Shown: positions 18,203 through 27,712 of the stretch, piece after piece
Layout of the letters: each line of letters starts with the position of its first letter
How positions within the stretch are numbered: position 1 is the stretch's first letter
Assembly (NCBI GenBank): GCA_958510825.1
Contig: OY294044.1
Location: 41,576,791-41,640,790 of the forward strand
Reading direction: 5' to 3'
DNA: 64,000 bases
Source of the DNA: Brachypterus glaber
Lineage: Eukaryota > Arthropoda > Insecta > Coleoptera > Kateretidae
Made by a program: the position numbers and the translations under genes
The notes under the pieces: generated by a model
Told to the model about the DNA's origin: nothing
The model's input: the letters and a program-made list of their open reading frames with translations, nothing else
Database searches by the model: none

Positions 18203-18689
18203 CGGTGTTTGCAGTCTTTTGGTACATAATAAAGGAAATGATTTTACATCACAAAACATGAGAACATAGGCCCGAAAAAGAACCCTCAGTGAGTAGGACC
18301 CTTTAAAATTGAACTAAAAATAATTTAATCTATCCAGAGGCATCCCTAGAGGAAAAAACGTTTTTATGTGTATTGTTTTTTGGACTTTTTTTTTTGTAAA
18401 AATACATAAAAAATGTCACATGAAAAAAAAATTTTAAACGGCTATTACTTATTTAATATTTAATTTAGATATTTCGATGAAGAAAACTTTTTTGTTTATA
18501 TTAGTTTTAAATGAAAAATCGCCCTGCAGCATTAAAGTTTTATTGGTACTTTTTTGTTCCCTAATCAATTCACCATCTTTGAAGGGCCGTAGTTCCCTTA
18601 GAGCTTATTTTCGGATATATTTTTCTCTGTTGGTTTTTCATGTTATGTGATGTAGAATCATCTCCTTTATTAAGACTGAAAACACCTTG
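18203..18689. mobile_element. Foldback MITE with TA flanks (copy 1)
   Basis: Ends pair as CGGTGTTTGCAGTC and GACTGAAAACACCTTG, and further in AAATGATTTTACATCACA pairs with TGTGATGTAGAATCATCT. TA flanks both sides (18201-18202, 18690-18691). The left flank matches the minisatellite unit (AAAA.CCCTA), so the element landed inside that array. 487 bp, no ORF; a Tc1/mariner-type target is inferred from TA. Confidence 0.75.
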
Positions 18690-18791
18690 TATCTACAAGG
18701 TATAATAATACACGGTTTAATTATTATACTAATATTCACTAAAATATTTTAAACATTTTTAAATAATTTTATAAAAAATAATCATTCTTTA

Positions 18792-19048
18792 CCCCCGCAC
18801 TGATAAAACAGTATATTTGTGTCAACAAAATGTTTGGTTGGATATGGCCAATTAAATTCTTTGATTGTGACAAATAAATTTTATTTCTGTCAAATAAACT
18901 ATTTGGTTCCCATTAATAAAACATTTTGAAATTAAAATATTTGTTTACATGAACTAAAAATTTATTTGACTCAAATAAAATTTGTTACTCACAACCAAAT
19001 AATTAAATTGACCATGGCCAAATAAATCGTTTTTATCAGTGCGGGGGG
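18792..19048. mobile_element. 257-bp MITE with TA target duplication (copy 1)
   Basis: Terminal inverted repeats CCCCCGCACTGATAAAA and TTTTTATCAGTGCGGGGGG; TA on both sides (18790-18791, 19049-19050). The interior also pairs (TGGCCAATTAAATT against AATTGACCATGGCCAAAT). Tc1/mariner-like by target site only. Confidence 0.8.
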
Positions 19049-19317
19049 TATATATAAGTTATAGTTAAAGAAAGAGTTGATTGGATTTTGGTAAAAATCA
19101 GTCAAAATAAGTTAATTTACATAAATTAAATTATCATATTTTATATTATTTTCACCTGTTTTAGTTGTTACCAAGATATCATCATATCGCATGTCGGTTT
19201 GGTAGCTATTAATTTTATAACTGTCAACGTTGCATTTTGTCAATAAAACTTTAATTTTGTAATGATCGATTTTTTAAAATGATTAACATAATCTGTACAC
19301 GGTAAAAATAAATTACA

Positions 19318-19555
19318 TTAAATTACATAGTCCGTAAATGGTAATATGTTGCCATAGACGGGAATGGTAAAAATTACATAGTCCGTAATGGTAAAGTTTT
19401 GCATAGACCGGAACAATAAAAATTACATAGTCCATAATGGTAATATTTTGCATAGACCGGAATGGTAAAAATTACATAGTCCAGAATGGTAATATTTTGC
19501 ATAGACCGGCACGGGAAAAATTACATAGTCCAGAATGGTAATATTTTTCATAGAC
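19318..19555. repeat. 49-bp tandem array (about 5 units) inside the 1.1-kb element
   Basis: Units read AATTACATAGTCC.GAATGG, then TAATATTTTGCATAGACCGG and a short spacer. A related word (CATAGTCCAGAATAGTAA) recurs inverted near the right end at about 20315-20345, so the array may derive from the subterminal repeats. Confidence 0.85.
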
Positions 19556-20150
19556 TTTTTATTATAAAAACAAACGTAAAAAAAACGATCAGCTTGAACG
19601 ATTTTTTTTTATATTTGCCTACAATACTTATGGTGTGTTTAATAATTTTTAAAAAAATAACATACAGTCATATTAAAAGTGCTTTTAAAATAACTTAAAC
19701 AGTACAATATTTCAAGAATGCTTTGACATAGAGACTTCAAATTTGAAAAAAAATATTTACTACTTAGAAAATGTTTGTTCCAAATTACAAGTATCTGTGT
19801 CAAAGCTTTTTTGAAATATCGTTGCATAAAGTTCATTTGGTTTAATAAACCAAACGATTTGCACCCTTAAAGATCTATTGGTTGATAAAGATCGTAATTT
19901 ATAATGAATGTAAATTTTAGGCCACAAATAAAGCATTTAAATATCGTACATAAATAATATTTACCTTTTTTTACACTTTTAACACTTTAATCTAGCAGCA
20001 TGCTTCGCTATCTCTCTAACAATAACAATATTAAACGGTTCGTCTTATGATGCGACGCCTTCTTGGTTATTGTCCAAAGCGCACGCGCGTCTTAAAATAA
20101 CATAGCCCGACATTGTAAAATCATGTCAAAATATCAATGTAAATATATTT
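19556..20150. other. Middle of the 1.1-kb element
   Basis: Short frames on both strands with no domain; a less AT-rich patch at about 19995-20100. Nothing assignable. Confidence 0.4.
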
Positions 20151-20297
20151 TTTACATTATTTTACATTCTTTTACATTATTTTACATCCTTTTACATTCT
20201 TTTACATTATTTTGCATTATTTTACATTATTTTACATTATTTTACATTATTTTACATTATTTTACATTATTTTACATTATTTTACATTATTTTACAT
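20151..20297. repeat. 10-bp tandem array (TTTTACATTA)n
   Basis: About 15 near-perfect units of TTTACATTAT/TTTTACATTA with scattered C-for-A variants. It sits just inside the right end of the 1.1-kb element, whose terminus also reads TTTTTACA. Confidence 0.9.
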
Positions 20298-20710
20298 AAA
20301 TTCATGAATTATGCATAGTCCAGAATAGTAAATTTACTATTCCGTACTATGTAAATTCATGTATTTTTACATTATTTTACATGAAGTTTTTACAGTGTAG
20401 TAAACAATTTTTTATTAAAATGTCATGTCAATTTTAATAAGAATCATATTTCTCCTACAAGTTTTAACTTAAAGTACTATACAAAATAATTACACAGGCC
20501 CACAAAGAAAAGGCTAAGTCAATTATTCTTAACCAGACTATAATTTTTTTATGTATTTCGTAGCTCTTAAAAAAAAATTGACAGTTAAAAACTCGCTGAG
20601 TTCATACATATTTTTTTTTGTCAAAAAAGTGCAATAAAGACTATTCGACCAGCTAGCTCAATAATTTGTAGCATCTAAACATTCAGTTTTAAGGACCTTA
20701 AAAATCCCTA

Positions 20711-21223
20711 CGGTGTTTGCAGTCTTTTGGTACATAATAAAGGAAATGATTTTACATCACAAAACATGAGAACATAGGCCCGAAAAAGAACCCTCAGTGA
20801 GTAGGACCCTTTAAAAATGAACTAAAAATAATTTAATCTATCCAGAGGCATCCCTAGACGGAAAAACGTTTTTATGTGTATTGTTTTTTGGATTTTTTGT
20901 AAAAAATATAGATTCCTGAGTAAAAATACATAAAAAATGTCACATGAAAAAAATTTTTTAAAAGGCTATTACTTATTTAATATTTAATTTATATATTTCG
21001 ATGAAGAAAACTTTTTTGTTTATATTAGTTTTAAATGAAAAATCGCCCTGCAGCATTATAGTTTTATTGGTACTTTTTTGTTCCCTAATCAATTCACCAT
21101 CTTTGAAGGGCCGCGGCCGGCCGTAGTTCCCTTAGAGCTTATTTTCGGATATATTTTTCTATGTTGGTTTTTCATGTTATGTGATGTAGAATCATCTCCT
21201 TTATTATGACTGAAAACACCTTG
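20711..21223. mobile_element. Foldback MITE with TA flanks (copy 2)
   Basis: Paralogue of the element at 18203-18689 with the same ends (CGGTGTTTGCAGTC ... GAAAACACCTTG) and TA flanks; duplicated with its surroundings rather than by transposition. Confidence 0.75.
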
Positions 21224-21325
21224 TATCTACAAGGTATAATAATACACGCTTTAATGATTATACTAATATTCACTAAAATATTGTAAACATTTTTAAATAA
21301 TTTTATAAAAAATAATCATTCTTTA

Positions 21326-21581
21326 CCCCCGCACTGATAAACCAGTATATTTGTGTCAACAAAATGTTGGTTGGATATGGCCAATTAAATTCTTTGATTG
21401 TGACAAATAAATTTTATTTCTGTCAAATAAACTATTTGGTTCCCATTAATAAAACATTTTGAAATTAAAATATTTGTTTACATGAACTAAATATTTATTT
21501 GACTCAAATAAAATTTGTTACTCACAACCAAATAATTTAATTGACCATGGCCAAATAAATCCTTTTTATCAGTGCGGGGTG
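21326..21581. mobile_element. MITE with TA flanks (copy 2)
   Basis: Paralogue of 18792-19048, ends CCCCCGCACTGATAAA and TTTTTATCAGTGCGGGG; flanks identical in kind, so carried by the segmental duplication. Confidence 0.8.
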
Positions 21582-22106
21582 TATATATAAGTTATAGTTA
21601 AAGAAAGAGTTGATTGGATTTTGGTAAAAATCAGTCAAAATAAGTTAATTTACATAAATTAAATTATCATATTTTATATTATTTTCACCTGTTTTAGTTG
21701 TTACCAAGATATCATCATATCGCATGTCGGTTTGGTAGTTACTAATTTTATAACTGTCAACGTTGCATTTTGTCAATAAAACTTTAATTTTGTAATGATC
21801 CATTATTTAAAATGATTAACATAAACTGTAGTAAACAATTTTTTATTAAAATGTCATGTCAATTTTAATAAGAATCAGATTTCTCCTACAAATTTTAACT
21901 TAAAAGTACTATACAAAATAATTACACAGGCCCACAAAGAAAAGGCTAAGTCAATTATTCTTAACCAGACTATATTTTTTTATGTATTTCGTAGCTCTTA
22001 AAAAAAATTTGACAGTTAAAAACTCGCTGAGTTCATACATATTTTTTTTTGTCAAAAAAGTGCAATAAAGAGTATTAGACCAGCTAGCTCAATATTTTGT
22101 AGCATC

Positions 22107-22610
22107 TAAGCATTGAGTTTAGCTCCGAGACACTTTTGATCAAGTCAAAAACTAAAATCTGTCCGAAACCAGTTTCCAGAAAAAGAGCTGGTCCTTTGGG
22201 GCTTAGCGAGCTTTTTTATTATATTATCGAATTCGTTTTCAGCTTCCAAAATTACTTAAGAAAAATATAGTCTAGTTAATAGTAATTAAAGTTATTTTTT
22301 TTGTGGGCTTGCGTTATAATAACAATAGTAACTTTAATAACTTATTAAAGTTACTATACAGAATAAATCATCCAATAAATCGTCCATCAACTGTTTTTCC
22401 CAAAGCAAGCGAATAGCGACGTATAGTAAAGTCATTTGACATTTTACCGAAATAATAATAATTATAAAAAAATCAGTTAAAAAAAAATGATCAGAGGAAT
22501 AAGAAACATAAACCGCATTGATATTATTTTAAGAAAATCGTCTTGAAAGGTTTTGGTAAAATGAAATCAGATATTATTTTTTTCAGGGAAGAGGAATAAA
22601 AAAATATTGA
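22107..22610. other. Spacer after the duplication
   Basis: No gene or evident repeat seen. Confidence 0.45.
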
Positions 22611-22990
22611 GTTCTCAGATGGGATCATTAATTTCTCGGTTGGGATCATTGTTTAATACATTCTACTGTACAAGTAAAGCAAAACCGTTATAACATTATT
22701 ATGTTTTAAGCCTCCAGTTACGAGACACGGTTTTCTTTACTTGCATATTTCTTAATATAAGCGTCACAGAACTTTAATCTCGGATGGGATCGTCATATAA
22801 TTTTGAGAAACTTTTGCATCACATAATTTTGGGAAACTTTTGCGTCACATAAGAACAATGATCCCAGCCGAGAACTTTGTTTATATAGTAAGCGTTACAT
22901 ATTAATGTTATAACGGCTTTGTTTTACTTGTACAGTAGAACGTATTTAAGAATGATCCCAGCCGAGAACTCAATAATTCCAGCCGAGAAC
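22611..22990. repeat. Foldback with about 90-bp arms
   Basis: Left arm has two GGGATCATT words, ATTCTACTGTACAAGTAAAG and CCGTTATAACATTA; the right arm has the reverse complements (TAATGTTATAACGG, TTTACTTGTACAGTAGAACG, two AATGATCCCAGCCGAGAAC-type words). The terminal words are themselves tandemly doubled. Confidence 0.8.
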
Positions 22991-23350
22991 TTTAAATTTA
23001 TGTGACGCTTACGATATCAACAATTATCTCAGCCGATAACATATTTTGGTACACTTTTTGGTAACGGTTTTTTTTCATAACGGTTTTTTTTCGTAACGGT
23101 TTCAGCCCTCTACACCTCCATCTTAAGCATATTTTTGTTAAAACTTTAAGTATAGCTTAGCCATATCTGGTTATAAACCATGGTATCTATTCTTGGTCTC
23201 GAGAGAACGTGAACAATTTTCGTAGGAAGGGAACTGATTGCATCATATCAAAGTTCCCCAAAGTTAAAAAATGCTATTCTTGAAGAGCAGGGAGCGTGAT
23301 GGGATCTTTGCAGCCGGCTGCAGCGTTGCCAAGTATTTTAGCTGATTTTA

Positions 23351-23486
23351 GGACCACTTGCACCAACTTTTGGTCTGGGATTATCTCAGCTAAACCGAGT
23401 TTAAGTTAAGAATGCTGCGTTCTGATTGGTCGGCCGTCAATTTAATCCAAGTTTAAAGTCCAAACCATCATTGGTGCAAGTCGCCC
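23351..23486. mobile_element. 136-bp PIF/Harbinger-like MITE with TTA flanks
   Basis: Ends GGACCACTTGCACCAAC and TTGGTGCAAGTCGCCC are inverted repeats. TTA flanks both sides (23348-23350, 23487-23489), the 3-bp target size of PIF/Harbinger elements. An additional inverted pair (CTGATTGGT/ACCAATCAG) lies inside and just right of the end. Confidence 0.7.
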
Positions 23487-23618
23487 TTAACCAATCAGAT
23501 TATGCGACACGAGTTTGCGTGCGCAGGCTGTCATTATTTTCATTATTTGTAAACAAATTGCTGAGTTTAAATTTTTTTTTAATTAATATATAGAAGTATA
23601 ATATATTATTAGTAAGAA

Positions 23619-23804
23619 ATGACTGAAAATAAAACCAGAAAAAGATCTGCGCCAACTAGCAGTCAACAAAAAAAAAATCCTTCTAAATTTTCACTATTTG
23701 GTCTTCCGCATCTTGCAGATCTCCCAAAAGGGCAACAGCCCCAACAATTTCCAAATCATCCATCGTTATATTATTATTATCATAATATGTATAATAATTT
23801 ATAA
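23619..23804 (+). CDS. Small unidentified ORF (61 residues)
   Basis: MTENKTRKRSAPTSSQQKK, then a Pro/Gln-rich part and a Tyr-rich end. Start context GTAAGAAATGA is acceptable, and AATAAT/ATAAAT words follow the stop. No domain recognised. Neighbours are a Harbinger-like MITE 130 bases upstream and a less AT-rich patch downstream. It could be a chance ORF, a decayed exon or a short real peptide. Confidence 0.15.
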   Translation: MTENKTRKRSAPTSSQQKKNPSKFSLFGLPHLADLPKGQQPQQFPNHPSLYYYYHNMYNNL

Positions 23805-24972
23805 ATATAAAAAATCTTTTATTAATTACGATTAACTATTATAAAACAAATTCAAATTAACAACACAAAACCAAAGCAAAAATAGGGTTATGTAACTTAT
23901 ATGTCAAAATTTCCGTGAACGACCGCTTCTCACGATCCCGAGTAGTAGAAGTAAAGTTCCTCAATTTTCGTGCGAAGTGAAGTTCAAGAATAAGTAGTTT
24001 TGCGTTTCGAGAGAAAGAATATGCAACCCACACTACCTTTCTCCCGGGAATGCGTTCTCTCGAGCCCGAGAATACATACCCATATGTTTTGGGGTTTTGC
24101 GATAGGTACTGTTTCTATAAAGATATCCCGATTTATTTGATAATGTAATCTGTATTCCATATTCCTCTGAGCCCTTTATTTGACAAATGACCAGGTATAT
24201 TATTGATTATATGCAGGGTTTTATGAAATCTAGATTAATACATTTTAGCATAGAATCTATTAACCACGGACTCAACTATTTAGTAACAAGTAATAATCTG
24301 TAAATTAATCGTTGCTTAACTTATCGATTAATGAAAATTGCACTAAGTTTAAACATTAATATCCTTCTCCAAATTTATGTAAATAGGCAAAAGCACTGTA
24401 GACTAAGAATTAATTTGGGATATACGTACGTTTTAATAAATCCTTCTTTTTTATTTAACTTACATTCACTGAAGAAAGATCTGTTATATTATTAGTTATA
24501 TGCACTGAGAGGAACTTGGATGCTTTAACAGGACCGCACTAAGAAAACTTTGTAGGTATGTGTATTTATATTTTTTCAGTCGATCCAAATCGCAGGAATC
24601 ATGGCGACCACCGTTTTTTGATGTTTTTTTCAAAAATATTTTATGAAAAAAAAAATGGCACTTTAAAAATCTAAAAAAAAAAATGTATTCTTTAAATATA
24701 AATAAACATGTCTACAAAATTTCACAATGATATCTTTTTTCTTTCTATATAAAAGAAAATTAAAAAAAAAATAAATTTGATGGTAGAAAGACCCCTTAAA
24801 GTTAAAGCTTAACTCAAAGGCAAAACTCAAAACCGATAACTTAAAACTCAAAAAAAAAAGGAAAATAAACGTTGAAAGTTTACGAATAAGGGCCGTTATT
24901 AAATGATCAATAATGTTCAAGCATTGTTTTAGATAATACATTTTATTTTAATTTTTATTTGCGAATAAATTA
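23805..24972. other. Spacer with a less AT-rich patch (about 23910-24080)
   Basis: The patch contains TTTCTCCCGGGAATGCG and inverted TCTCGAG/CTCGAGA-type words, echoing GTCTCGAGAGAACGTGAAC at about 23197. No coding sense was found. The remainder is AT-rich; the minus-strand frame at 24663-24941 is Phe-rich chance sequence. Confidence 0.35.
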
Positions 24973-26351
24973 TACTAGTCGACAAATCTGAAGATTTCTC
25001 TAACTGAGATTCCAGAAATAGGTTTATACTAATTTTGGGTCGCTGAATCCAAATCCGAAGGCCGTTTGTCTCCATCACCCTCAGATTTTTTTATATCATA
25101 AAAAAAGTTAAAATTAGGAAAATCGATTTTGTGTAATTACAAGAAAATGCTTTGACTTATCACATTAAAATTAAGTACGGTTAATAGTGGTAATATAAGT
25201 TATTTATTCCCCTACTTACCCAAAAATACAATTGTGTGTATGTCAGAGGCGTGCGTTCTAAAGTGTTTCTGTAATATATTTCTCCAACAAAATTTATGTT
25301 TAAGAATTTTACAATTTCGATAAAAAATTAATATTTATTGATTAATTTTACGTAAAAAACATATTGGACCTTTTGATCAAATGTCAATAGTTTTCGAGAA
25401 AAATAGGTTTAAACATATCTCTGCAAGTTCCACTAAGAAAAAAACTGCTGCCAACAAGATAATACTTTCTCCTATAGGTTTGGACTTTAACTAAATTAAA
25501 AAAAAAAACCGAAAAAAGTGTATTTTTTCGTTTTAACGAAAAATAATTTGAAAAAACAATAAAAAAAAGTTTTAACCCATCACCTGGAAAACTAATTGGA
25601 TAAGGTGCTATTTTGACTTCAAATTCGGATTCAGCGCCTCAAAATATATAAGAAAAAAACTATTGACCTTTTTTTGTGTGGCTAGGATATTTTTTTTTAT
25701 AAAAATTGGGTTGGGGTAAGGGGGTAAAATGGGGTTAAAACTTTTTTTTATTTTTTTTTCAATTTATTTTTCGTTAAAACGAAAAAATACACTTTTTTCG
25801 GAAAAAAATAATTTAATTTTTTTATTTATTTATTTATTTATTTTTATTTTAATAAACCTAGACCTATAGGAGAAAGTATTATCTTGTTGCCAGCAGTTTT
25901 TTTCTCAGTGGAACTTGCAGAGATATGTTAAAACCTATTTTTCTAGAAAACTATTGACCTTTGATCAAAAGGTCCAATATGTTTTTTACGTAAAATTAAT
26001 CAATAAATATTAATTTTTTATCGAAATTGTAAATTTTGTTGGAGAAATATATTACAGAAACACTTTAGAACGCACGCCTCTGACATACACACAATTATAT
26101 TTTTGGGTAAGAAGGGGAATAAATAACTTATATTACCACTATTAACCGTACTTAATTTTAATGTGATAAGTCAAAGCATTTTTTTGTAATTACACAAAAT
26201 CGATTTTCCTAATTTTAATTTTTTATGATATAAAAAAATCTGAGGGTGATAGAGACAAACGGCCTTCGGATTTGGATTCAGCGACCCAAAATTAGTATAA
26301 ACCTATTTCTGGAATCTCAGTTAGAGAAATCTTCAGATTTGTCGACCAGTG
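24973..26351. mobile_element. 1.4-kb palindromic element with about 590-bp arms
   Basis: The two arms match almost throughout, from ACTAGTCGACAAATCTGAAG at the left to the complementary CTTCAGATTTGTCGACCAGT at the right, inward to a central pair TTTTTCGTTTTAACGAAAAA / TTTTTCGTTAAAACGAAAAA. The centre (about 25560-25740) is not symmetric and holds another copy of the TTCGGATTCAGCG word. No ORF. If transcribed it would fold into long double-stranded RNA. Solo-arm relative at 15560-15812. Confidence 0.85.
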
Positions 26352-26664
26352 TTATCTAAGAACACCAATTTTTAAAGGAGGATGTCAGGAAACGGCGATT
26401 TTCGGCCTCGCTGGGGAAATTTTCTGGCCCTTATAAAATCATTGTTTGGATCATTAGAAGACAGAAAATAACCATAATTTTTCCCAAAAATGCAGTGAAC
26501 TTTGAAAAACAAAAGTCGGTCAAAAATGTGAATAATTTTGGTACCGCTAATTAAGAATATGATAATAAAAATGTGAAAAATCAAATCCCGCATCAATAGG
26601 GTGGTCATTTTTTTTTCTCCCGCTTTTGATAAAATTTGGTACGCAGGTTTCGTATAACTACTTA
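26352..26664. other. Unassigned spacer between palindromes
   Basis: No domain in the minus-strand frame that crosses it (26372-27034), which mostly covers repeat DNA. Confidence 0.4.
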
Positions 26665-27531
26665 TGTGTGGATCCATACCTATAAGTTTAAAATTCAAAA
26701 TGGCGTAGGAAATATGGCTAAAGAAGTTTATTAAAAAAACTGATGTGCCAAAATACAAATACAAATAGAGTTGTTGTGCTCGAATTAAGACAATGTTTAT
26801 CTGACTATTTAGATAGTAATTTCGGCAGGGGTAGATTGGGGGTGGTTTATTGAGAGGTCCAAGGTCCGTTTTAACTTCCCGCACTTGGGCAGCAATTTGG
26901 CGATTTATTCGACCATAGCAATACGAAACGAGTTTTTTATCAGATTGGCAGTGGTTTATTGAGAGGTCTAAGGTCCCTTTTAACTTTTGGCACCTGGGCA
27001 GCAATTTGGCCATTTTATTCGACCATAGCAACACGAAACGAGAGTTTTGTATGTATTTCTGTTTGTTCTCTTTTTTTTATTACCTATGTCAGAAGCGTAA
27101 TTAAAAAGAATCTTTTGCTGCCTCGATTGTTAAAATCGGTCTAGTAGTTAGGGCTTAGGCGGGAACAAACAAACAAATAAACAAATAAACAAACCAAAAA
27201 TATATACAAAACTCTTGTTTAGCGTTGTTGTGCTCGAATGAAATAGCCGAATTGCTGTCCAAGCGCGGTAAGCTAACAAATAGCAAACAAAAATTAAAAT
27301 AGACAAGACAATGTATTTTTGTTTGTTTATTTATTTGTTCCAACCTACAGCCCAAACTATTAGATAGAGTTTAAAGACTGAGGCAGCAAAAGATTCGCCT
27401 TGATTAAGGAAGTAGCAAAAGTTTTTTTATCGGGTGTTTTGGCACCTCGGTTTGTTTAATAAACTTCTCTTGCCATATTTCCTATGCCATTTTGAATTTT
27501 GAACTTATGGGTATGGGTAAAAATCCACACT
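26665..27531. repeat. Foldback with nested direct and inverted repeats
   Basis: Outer arms: GTGTGGAT.CATACC.ATAAG at left, complementary to CTTATGGGTATGG near 27505-27530, plus AAATATGGCTAAAGAAGTTT at left against AAACTTCTCTTGCCATATTT. Inside is a direct repeat of about 95 bp (26840-26932 and 26948-27042; shared TGGTTTATTGAGAGGTC, GGGCAGCAATTTGGC) and an AAACAAACAAATAA tract (27163-27192) inverted at 27318-27345. Confidence 0.75.
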
Positions 27532-27712
27532 AGTTTAAAAGTTATAGATTTTTGGCCGCTATTCCATACTGTGTGGCGATCCTTGGTCCTTGTAAATTTG
27601 GTACTTTAGGATAATGGTACGAGGATAGCTAAAAGTTCCCTCCCGCTTAAAAATTCTTTCACCACAACGCCTCTGCTTCGTCTATCCTTTTTACGTTTCG
27701 TTCCCCGACCGG
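27532..27712. other. Spacer before the 2.76-kb duplication
   Basis: No recognised feature. Confidence 0.4.

Larger units (their letters stand above)
19298..20397. mobile_element. 1.1-kb TA-flanked element with internal arrays
   Basis: Starts CACGGTAAAAAT, ends TTTTTACAGTG, with TA duplicated at both flanks (19296-19297, 20398-20399). The other copy of the segmental duplication has the uninterrupted site CTGTAGTAAAC at about 21826-21836, so the boundaries are read directly against an empty site. The inside holds a 49-bp tandem array and a 10-bp array. No transposase; a non-autonomous Tc1/mariner-type element by ends and target. Confidence 0.88.
18167..20676. repeat. Segmental duplication, copy 1
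   Basis: Starts at AACATTCAGTTTTAAGG and is repeated in direct orientation from about 20677. Without the 1.1-kb insert at 19298-20397 it is about 1.41 kb, matching copy 2. Contains two older MITEs (18203-18689, 18792-19048) that are also in copy 2. Confidence 0.85.
20677..22106. repeat. Segmental duplication, copy 2
   Basis: Direct repeat of copy 1 without the 1.1-kb insert. Small differences include about 30 extra bases near 20895-20930 and a 10-bp GC-rich insertion (GGCCG repeats) near 21109-21122. The far edge repeats TAGCATCTAA.CATT.AG at about 20669 and 22099, marking the junction period. Confidence 0.85.

Noticed and set aside
23619..23804. Small ORF as a Harbinger accessory (Myb-like) protein
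   Set aside because: The TRKRS start is suggestive, but the Trp/hydrophobic spacing of a Myb/SANT fold is missing; listed only as an unidentified ORF.
26372..27034. 220-residue minus-strand ORF
   Set aside because: Covers a foldback with a direct repeat; the apparent internal protein repeat (RINRQIAAQV / NKMAKLLPRC) is the DNA repeat read in frame. No domain.
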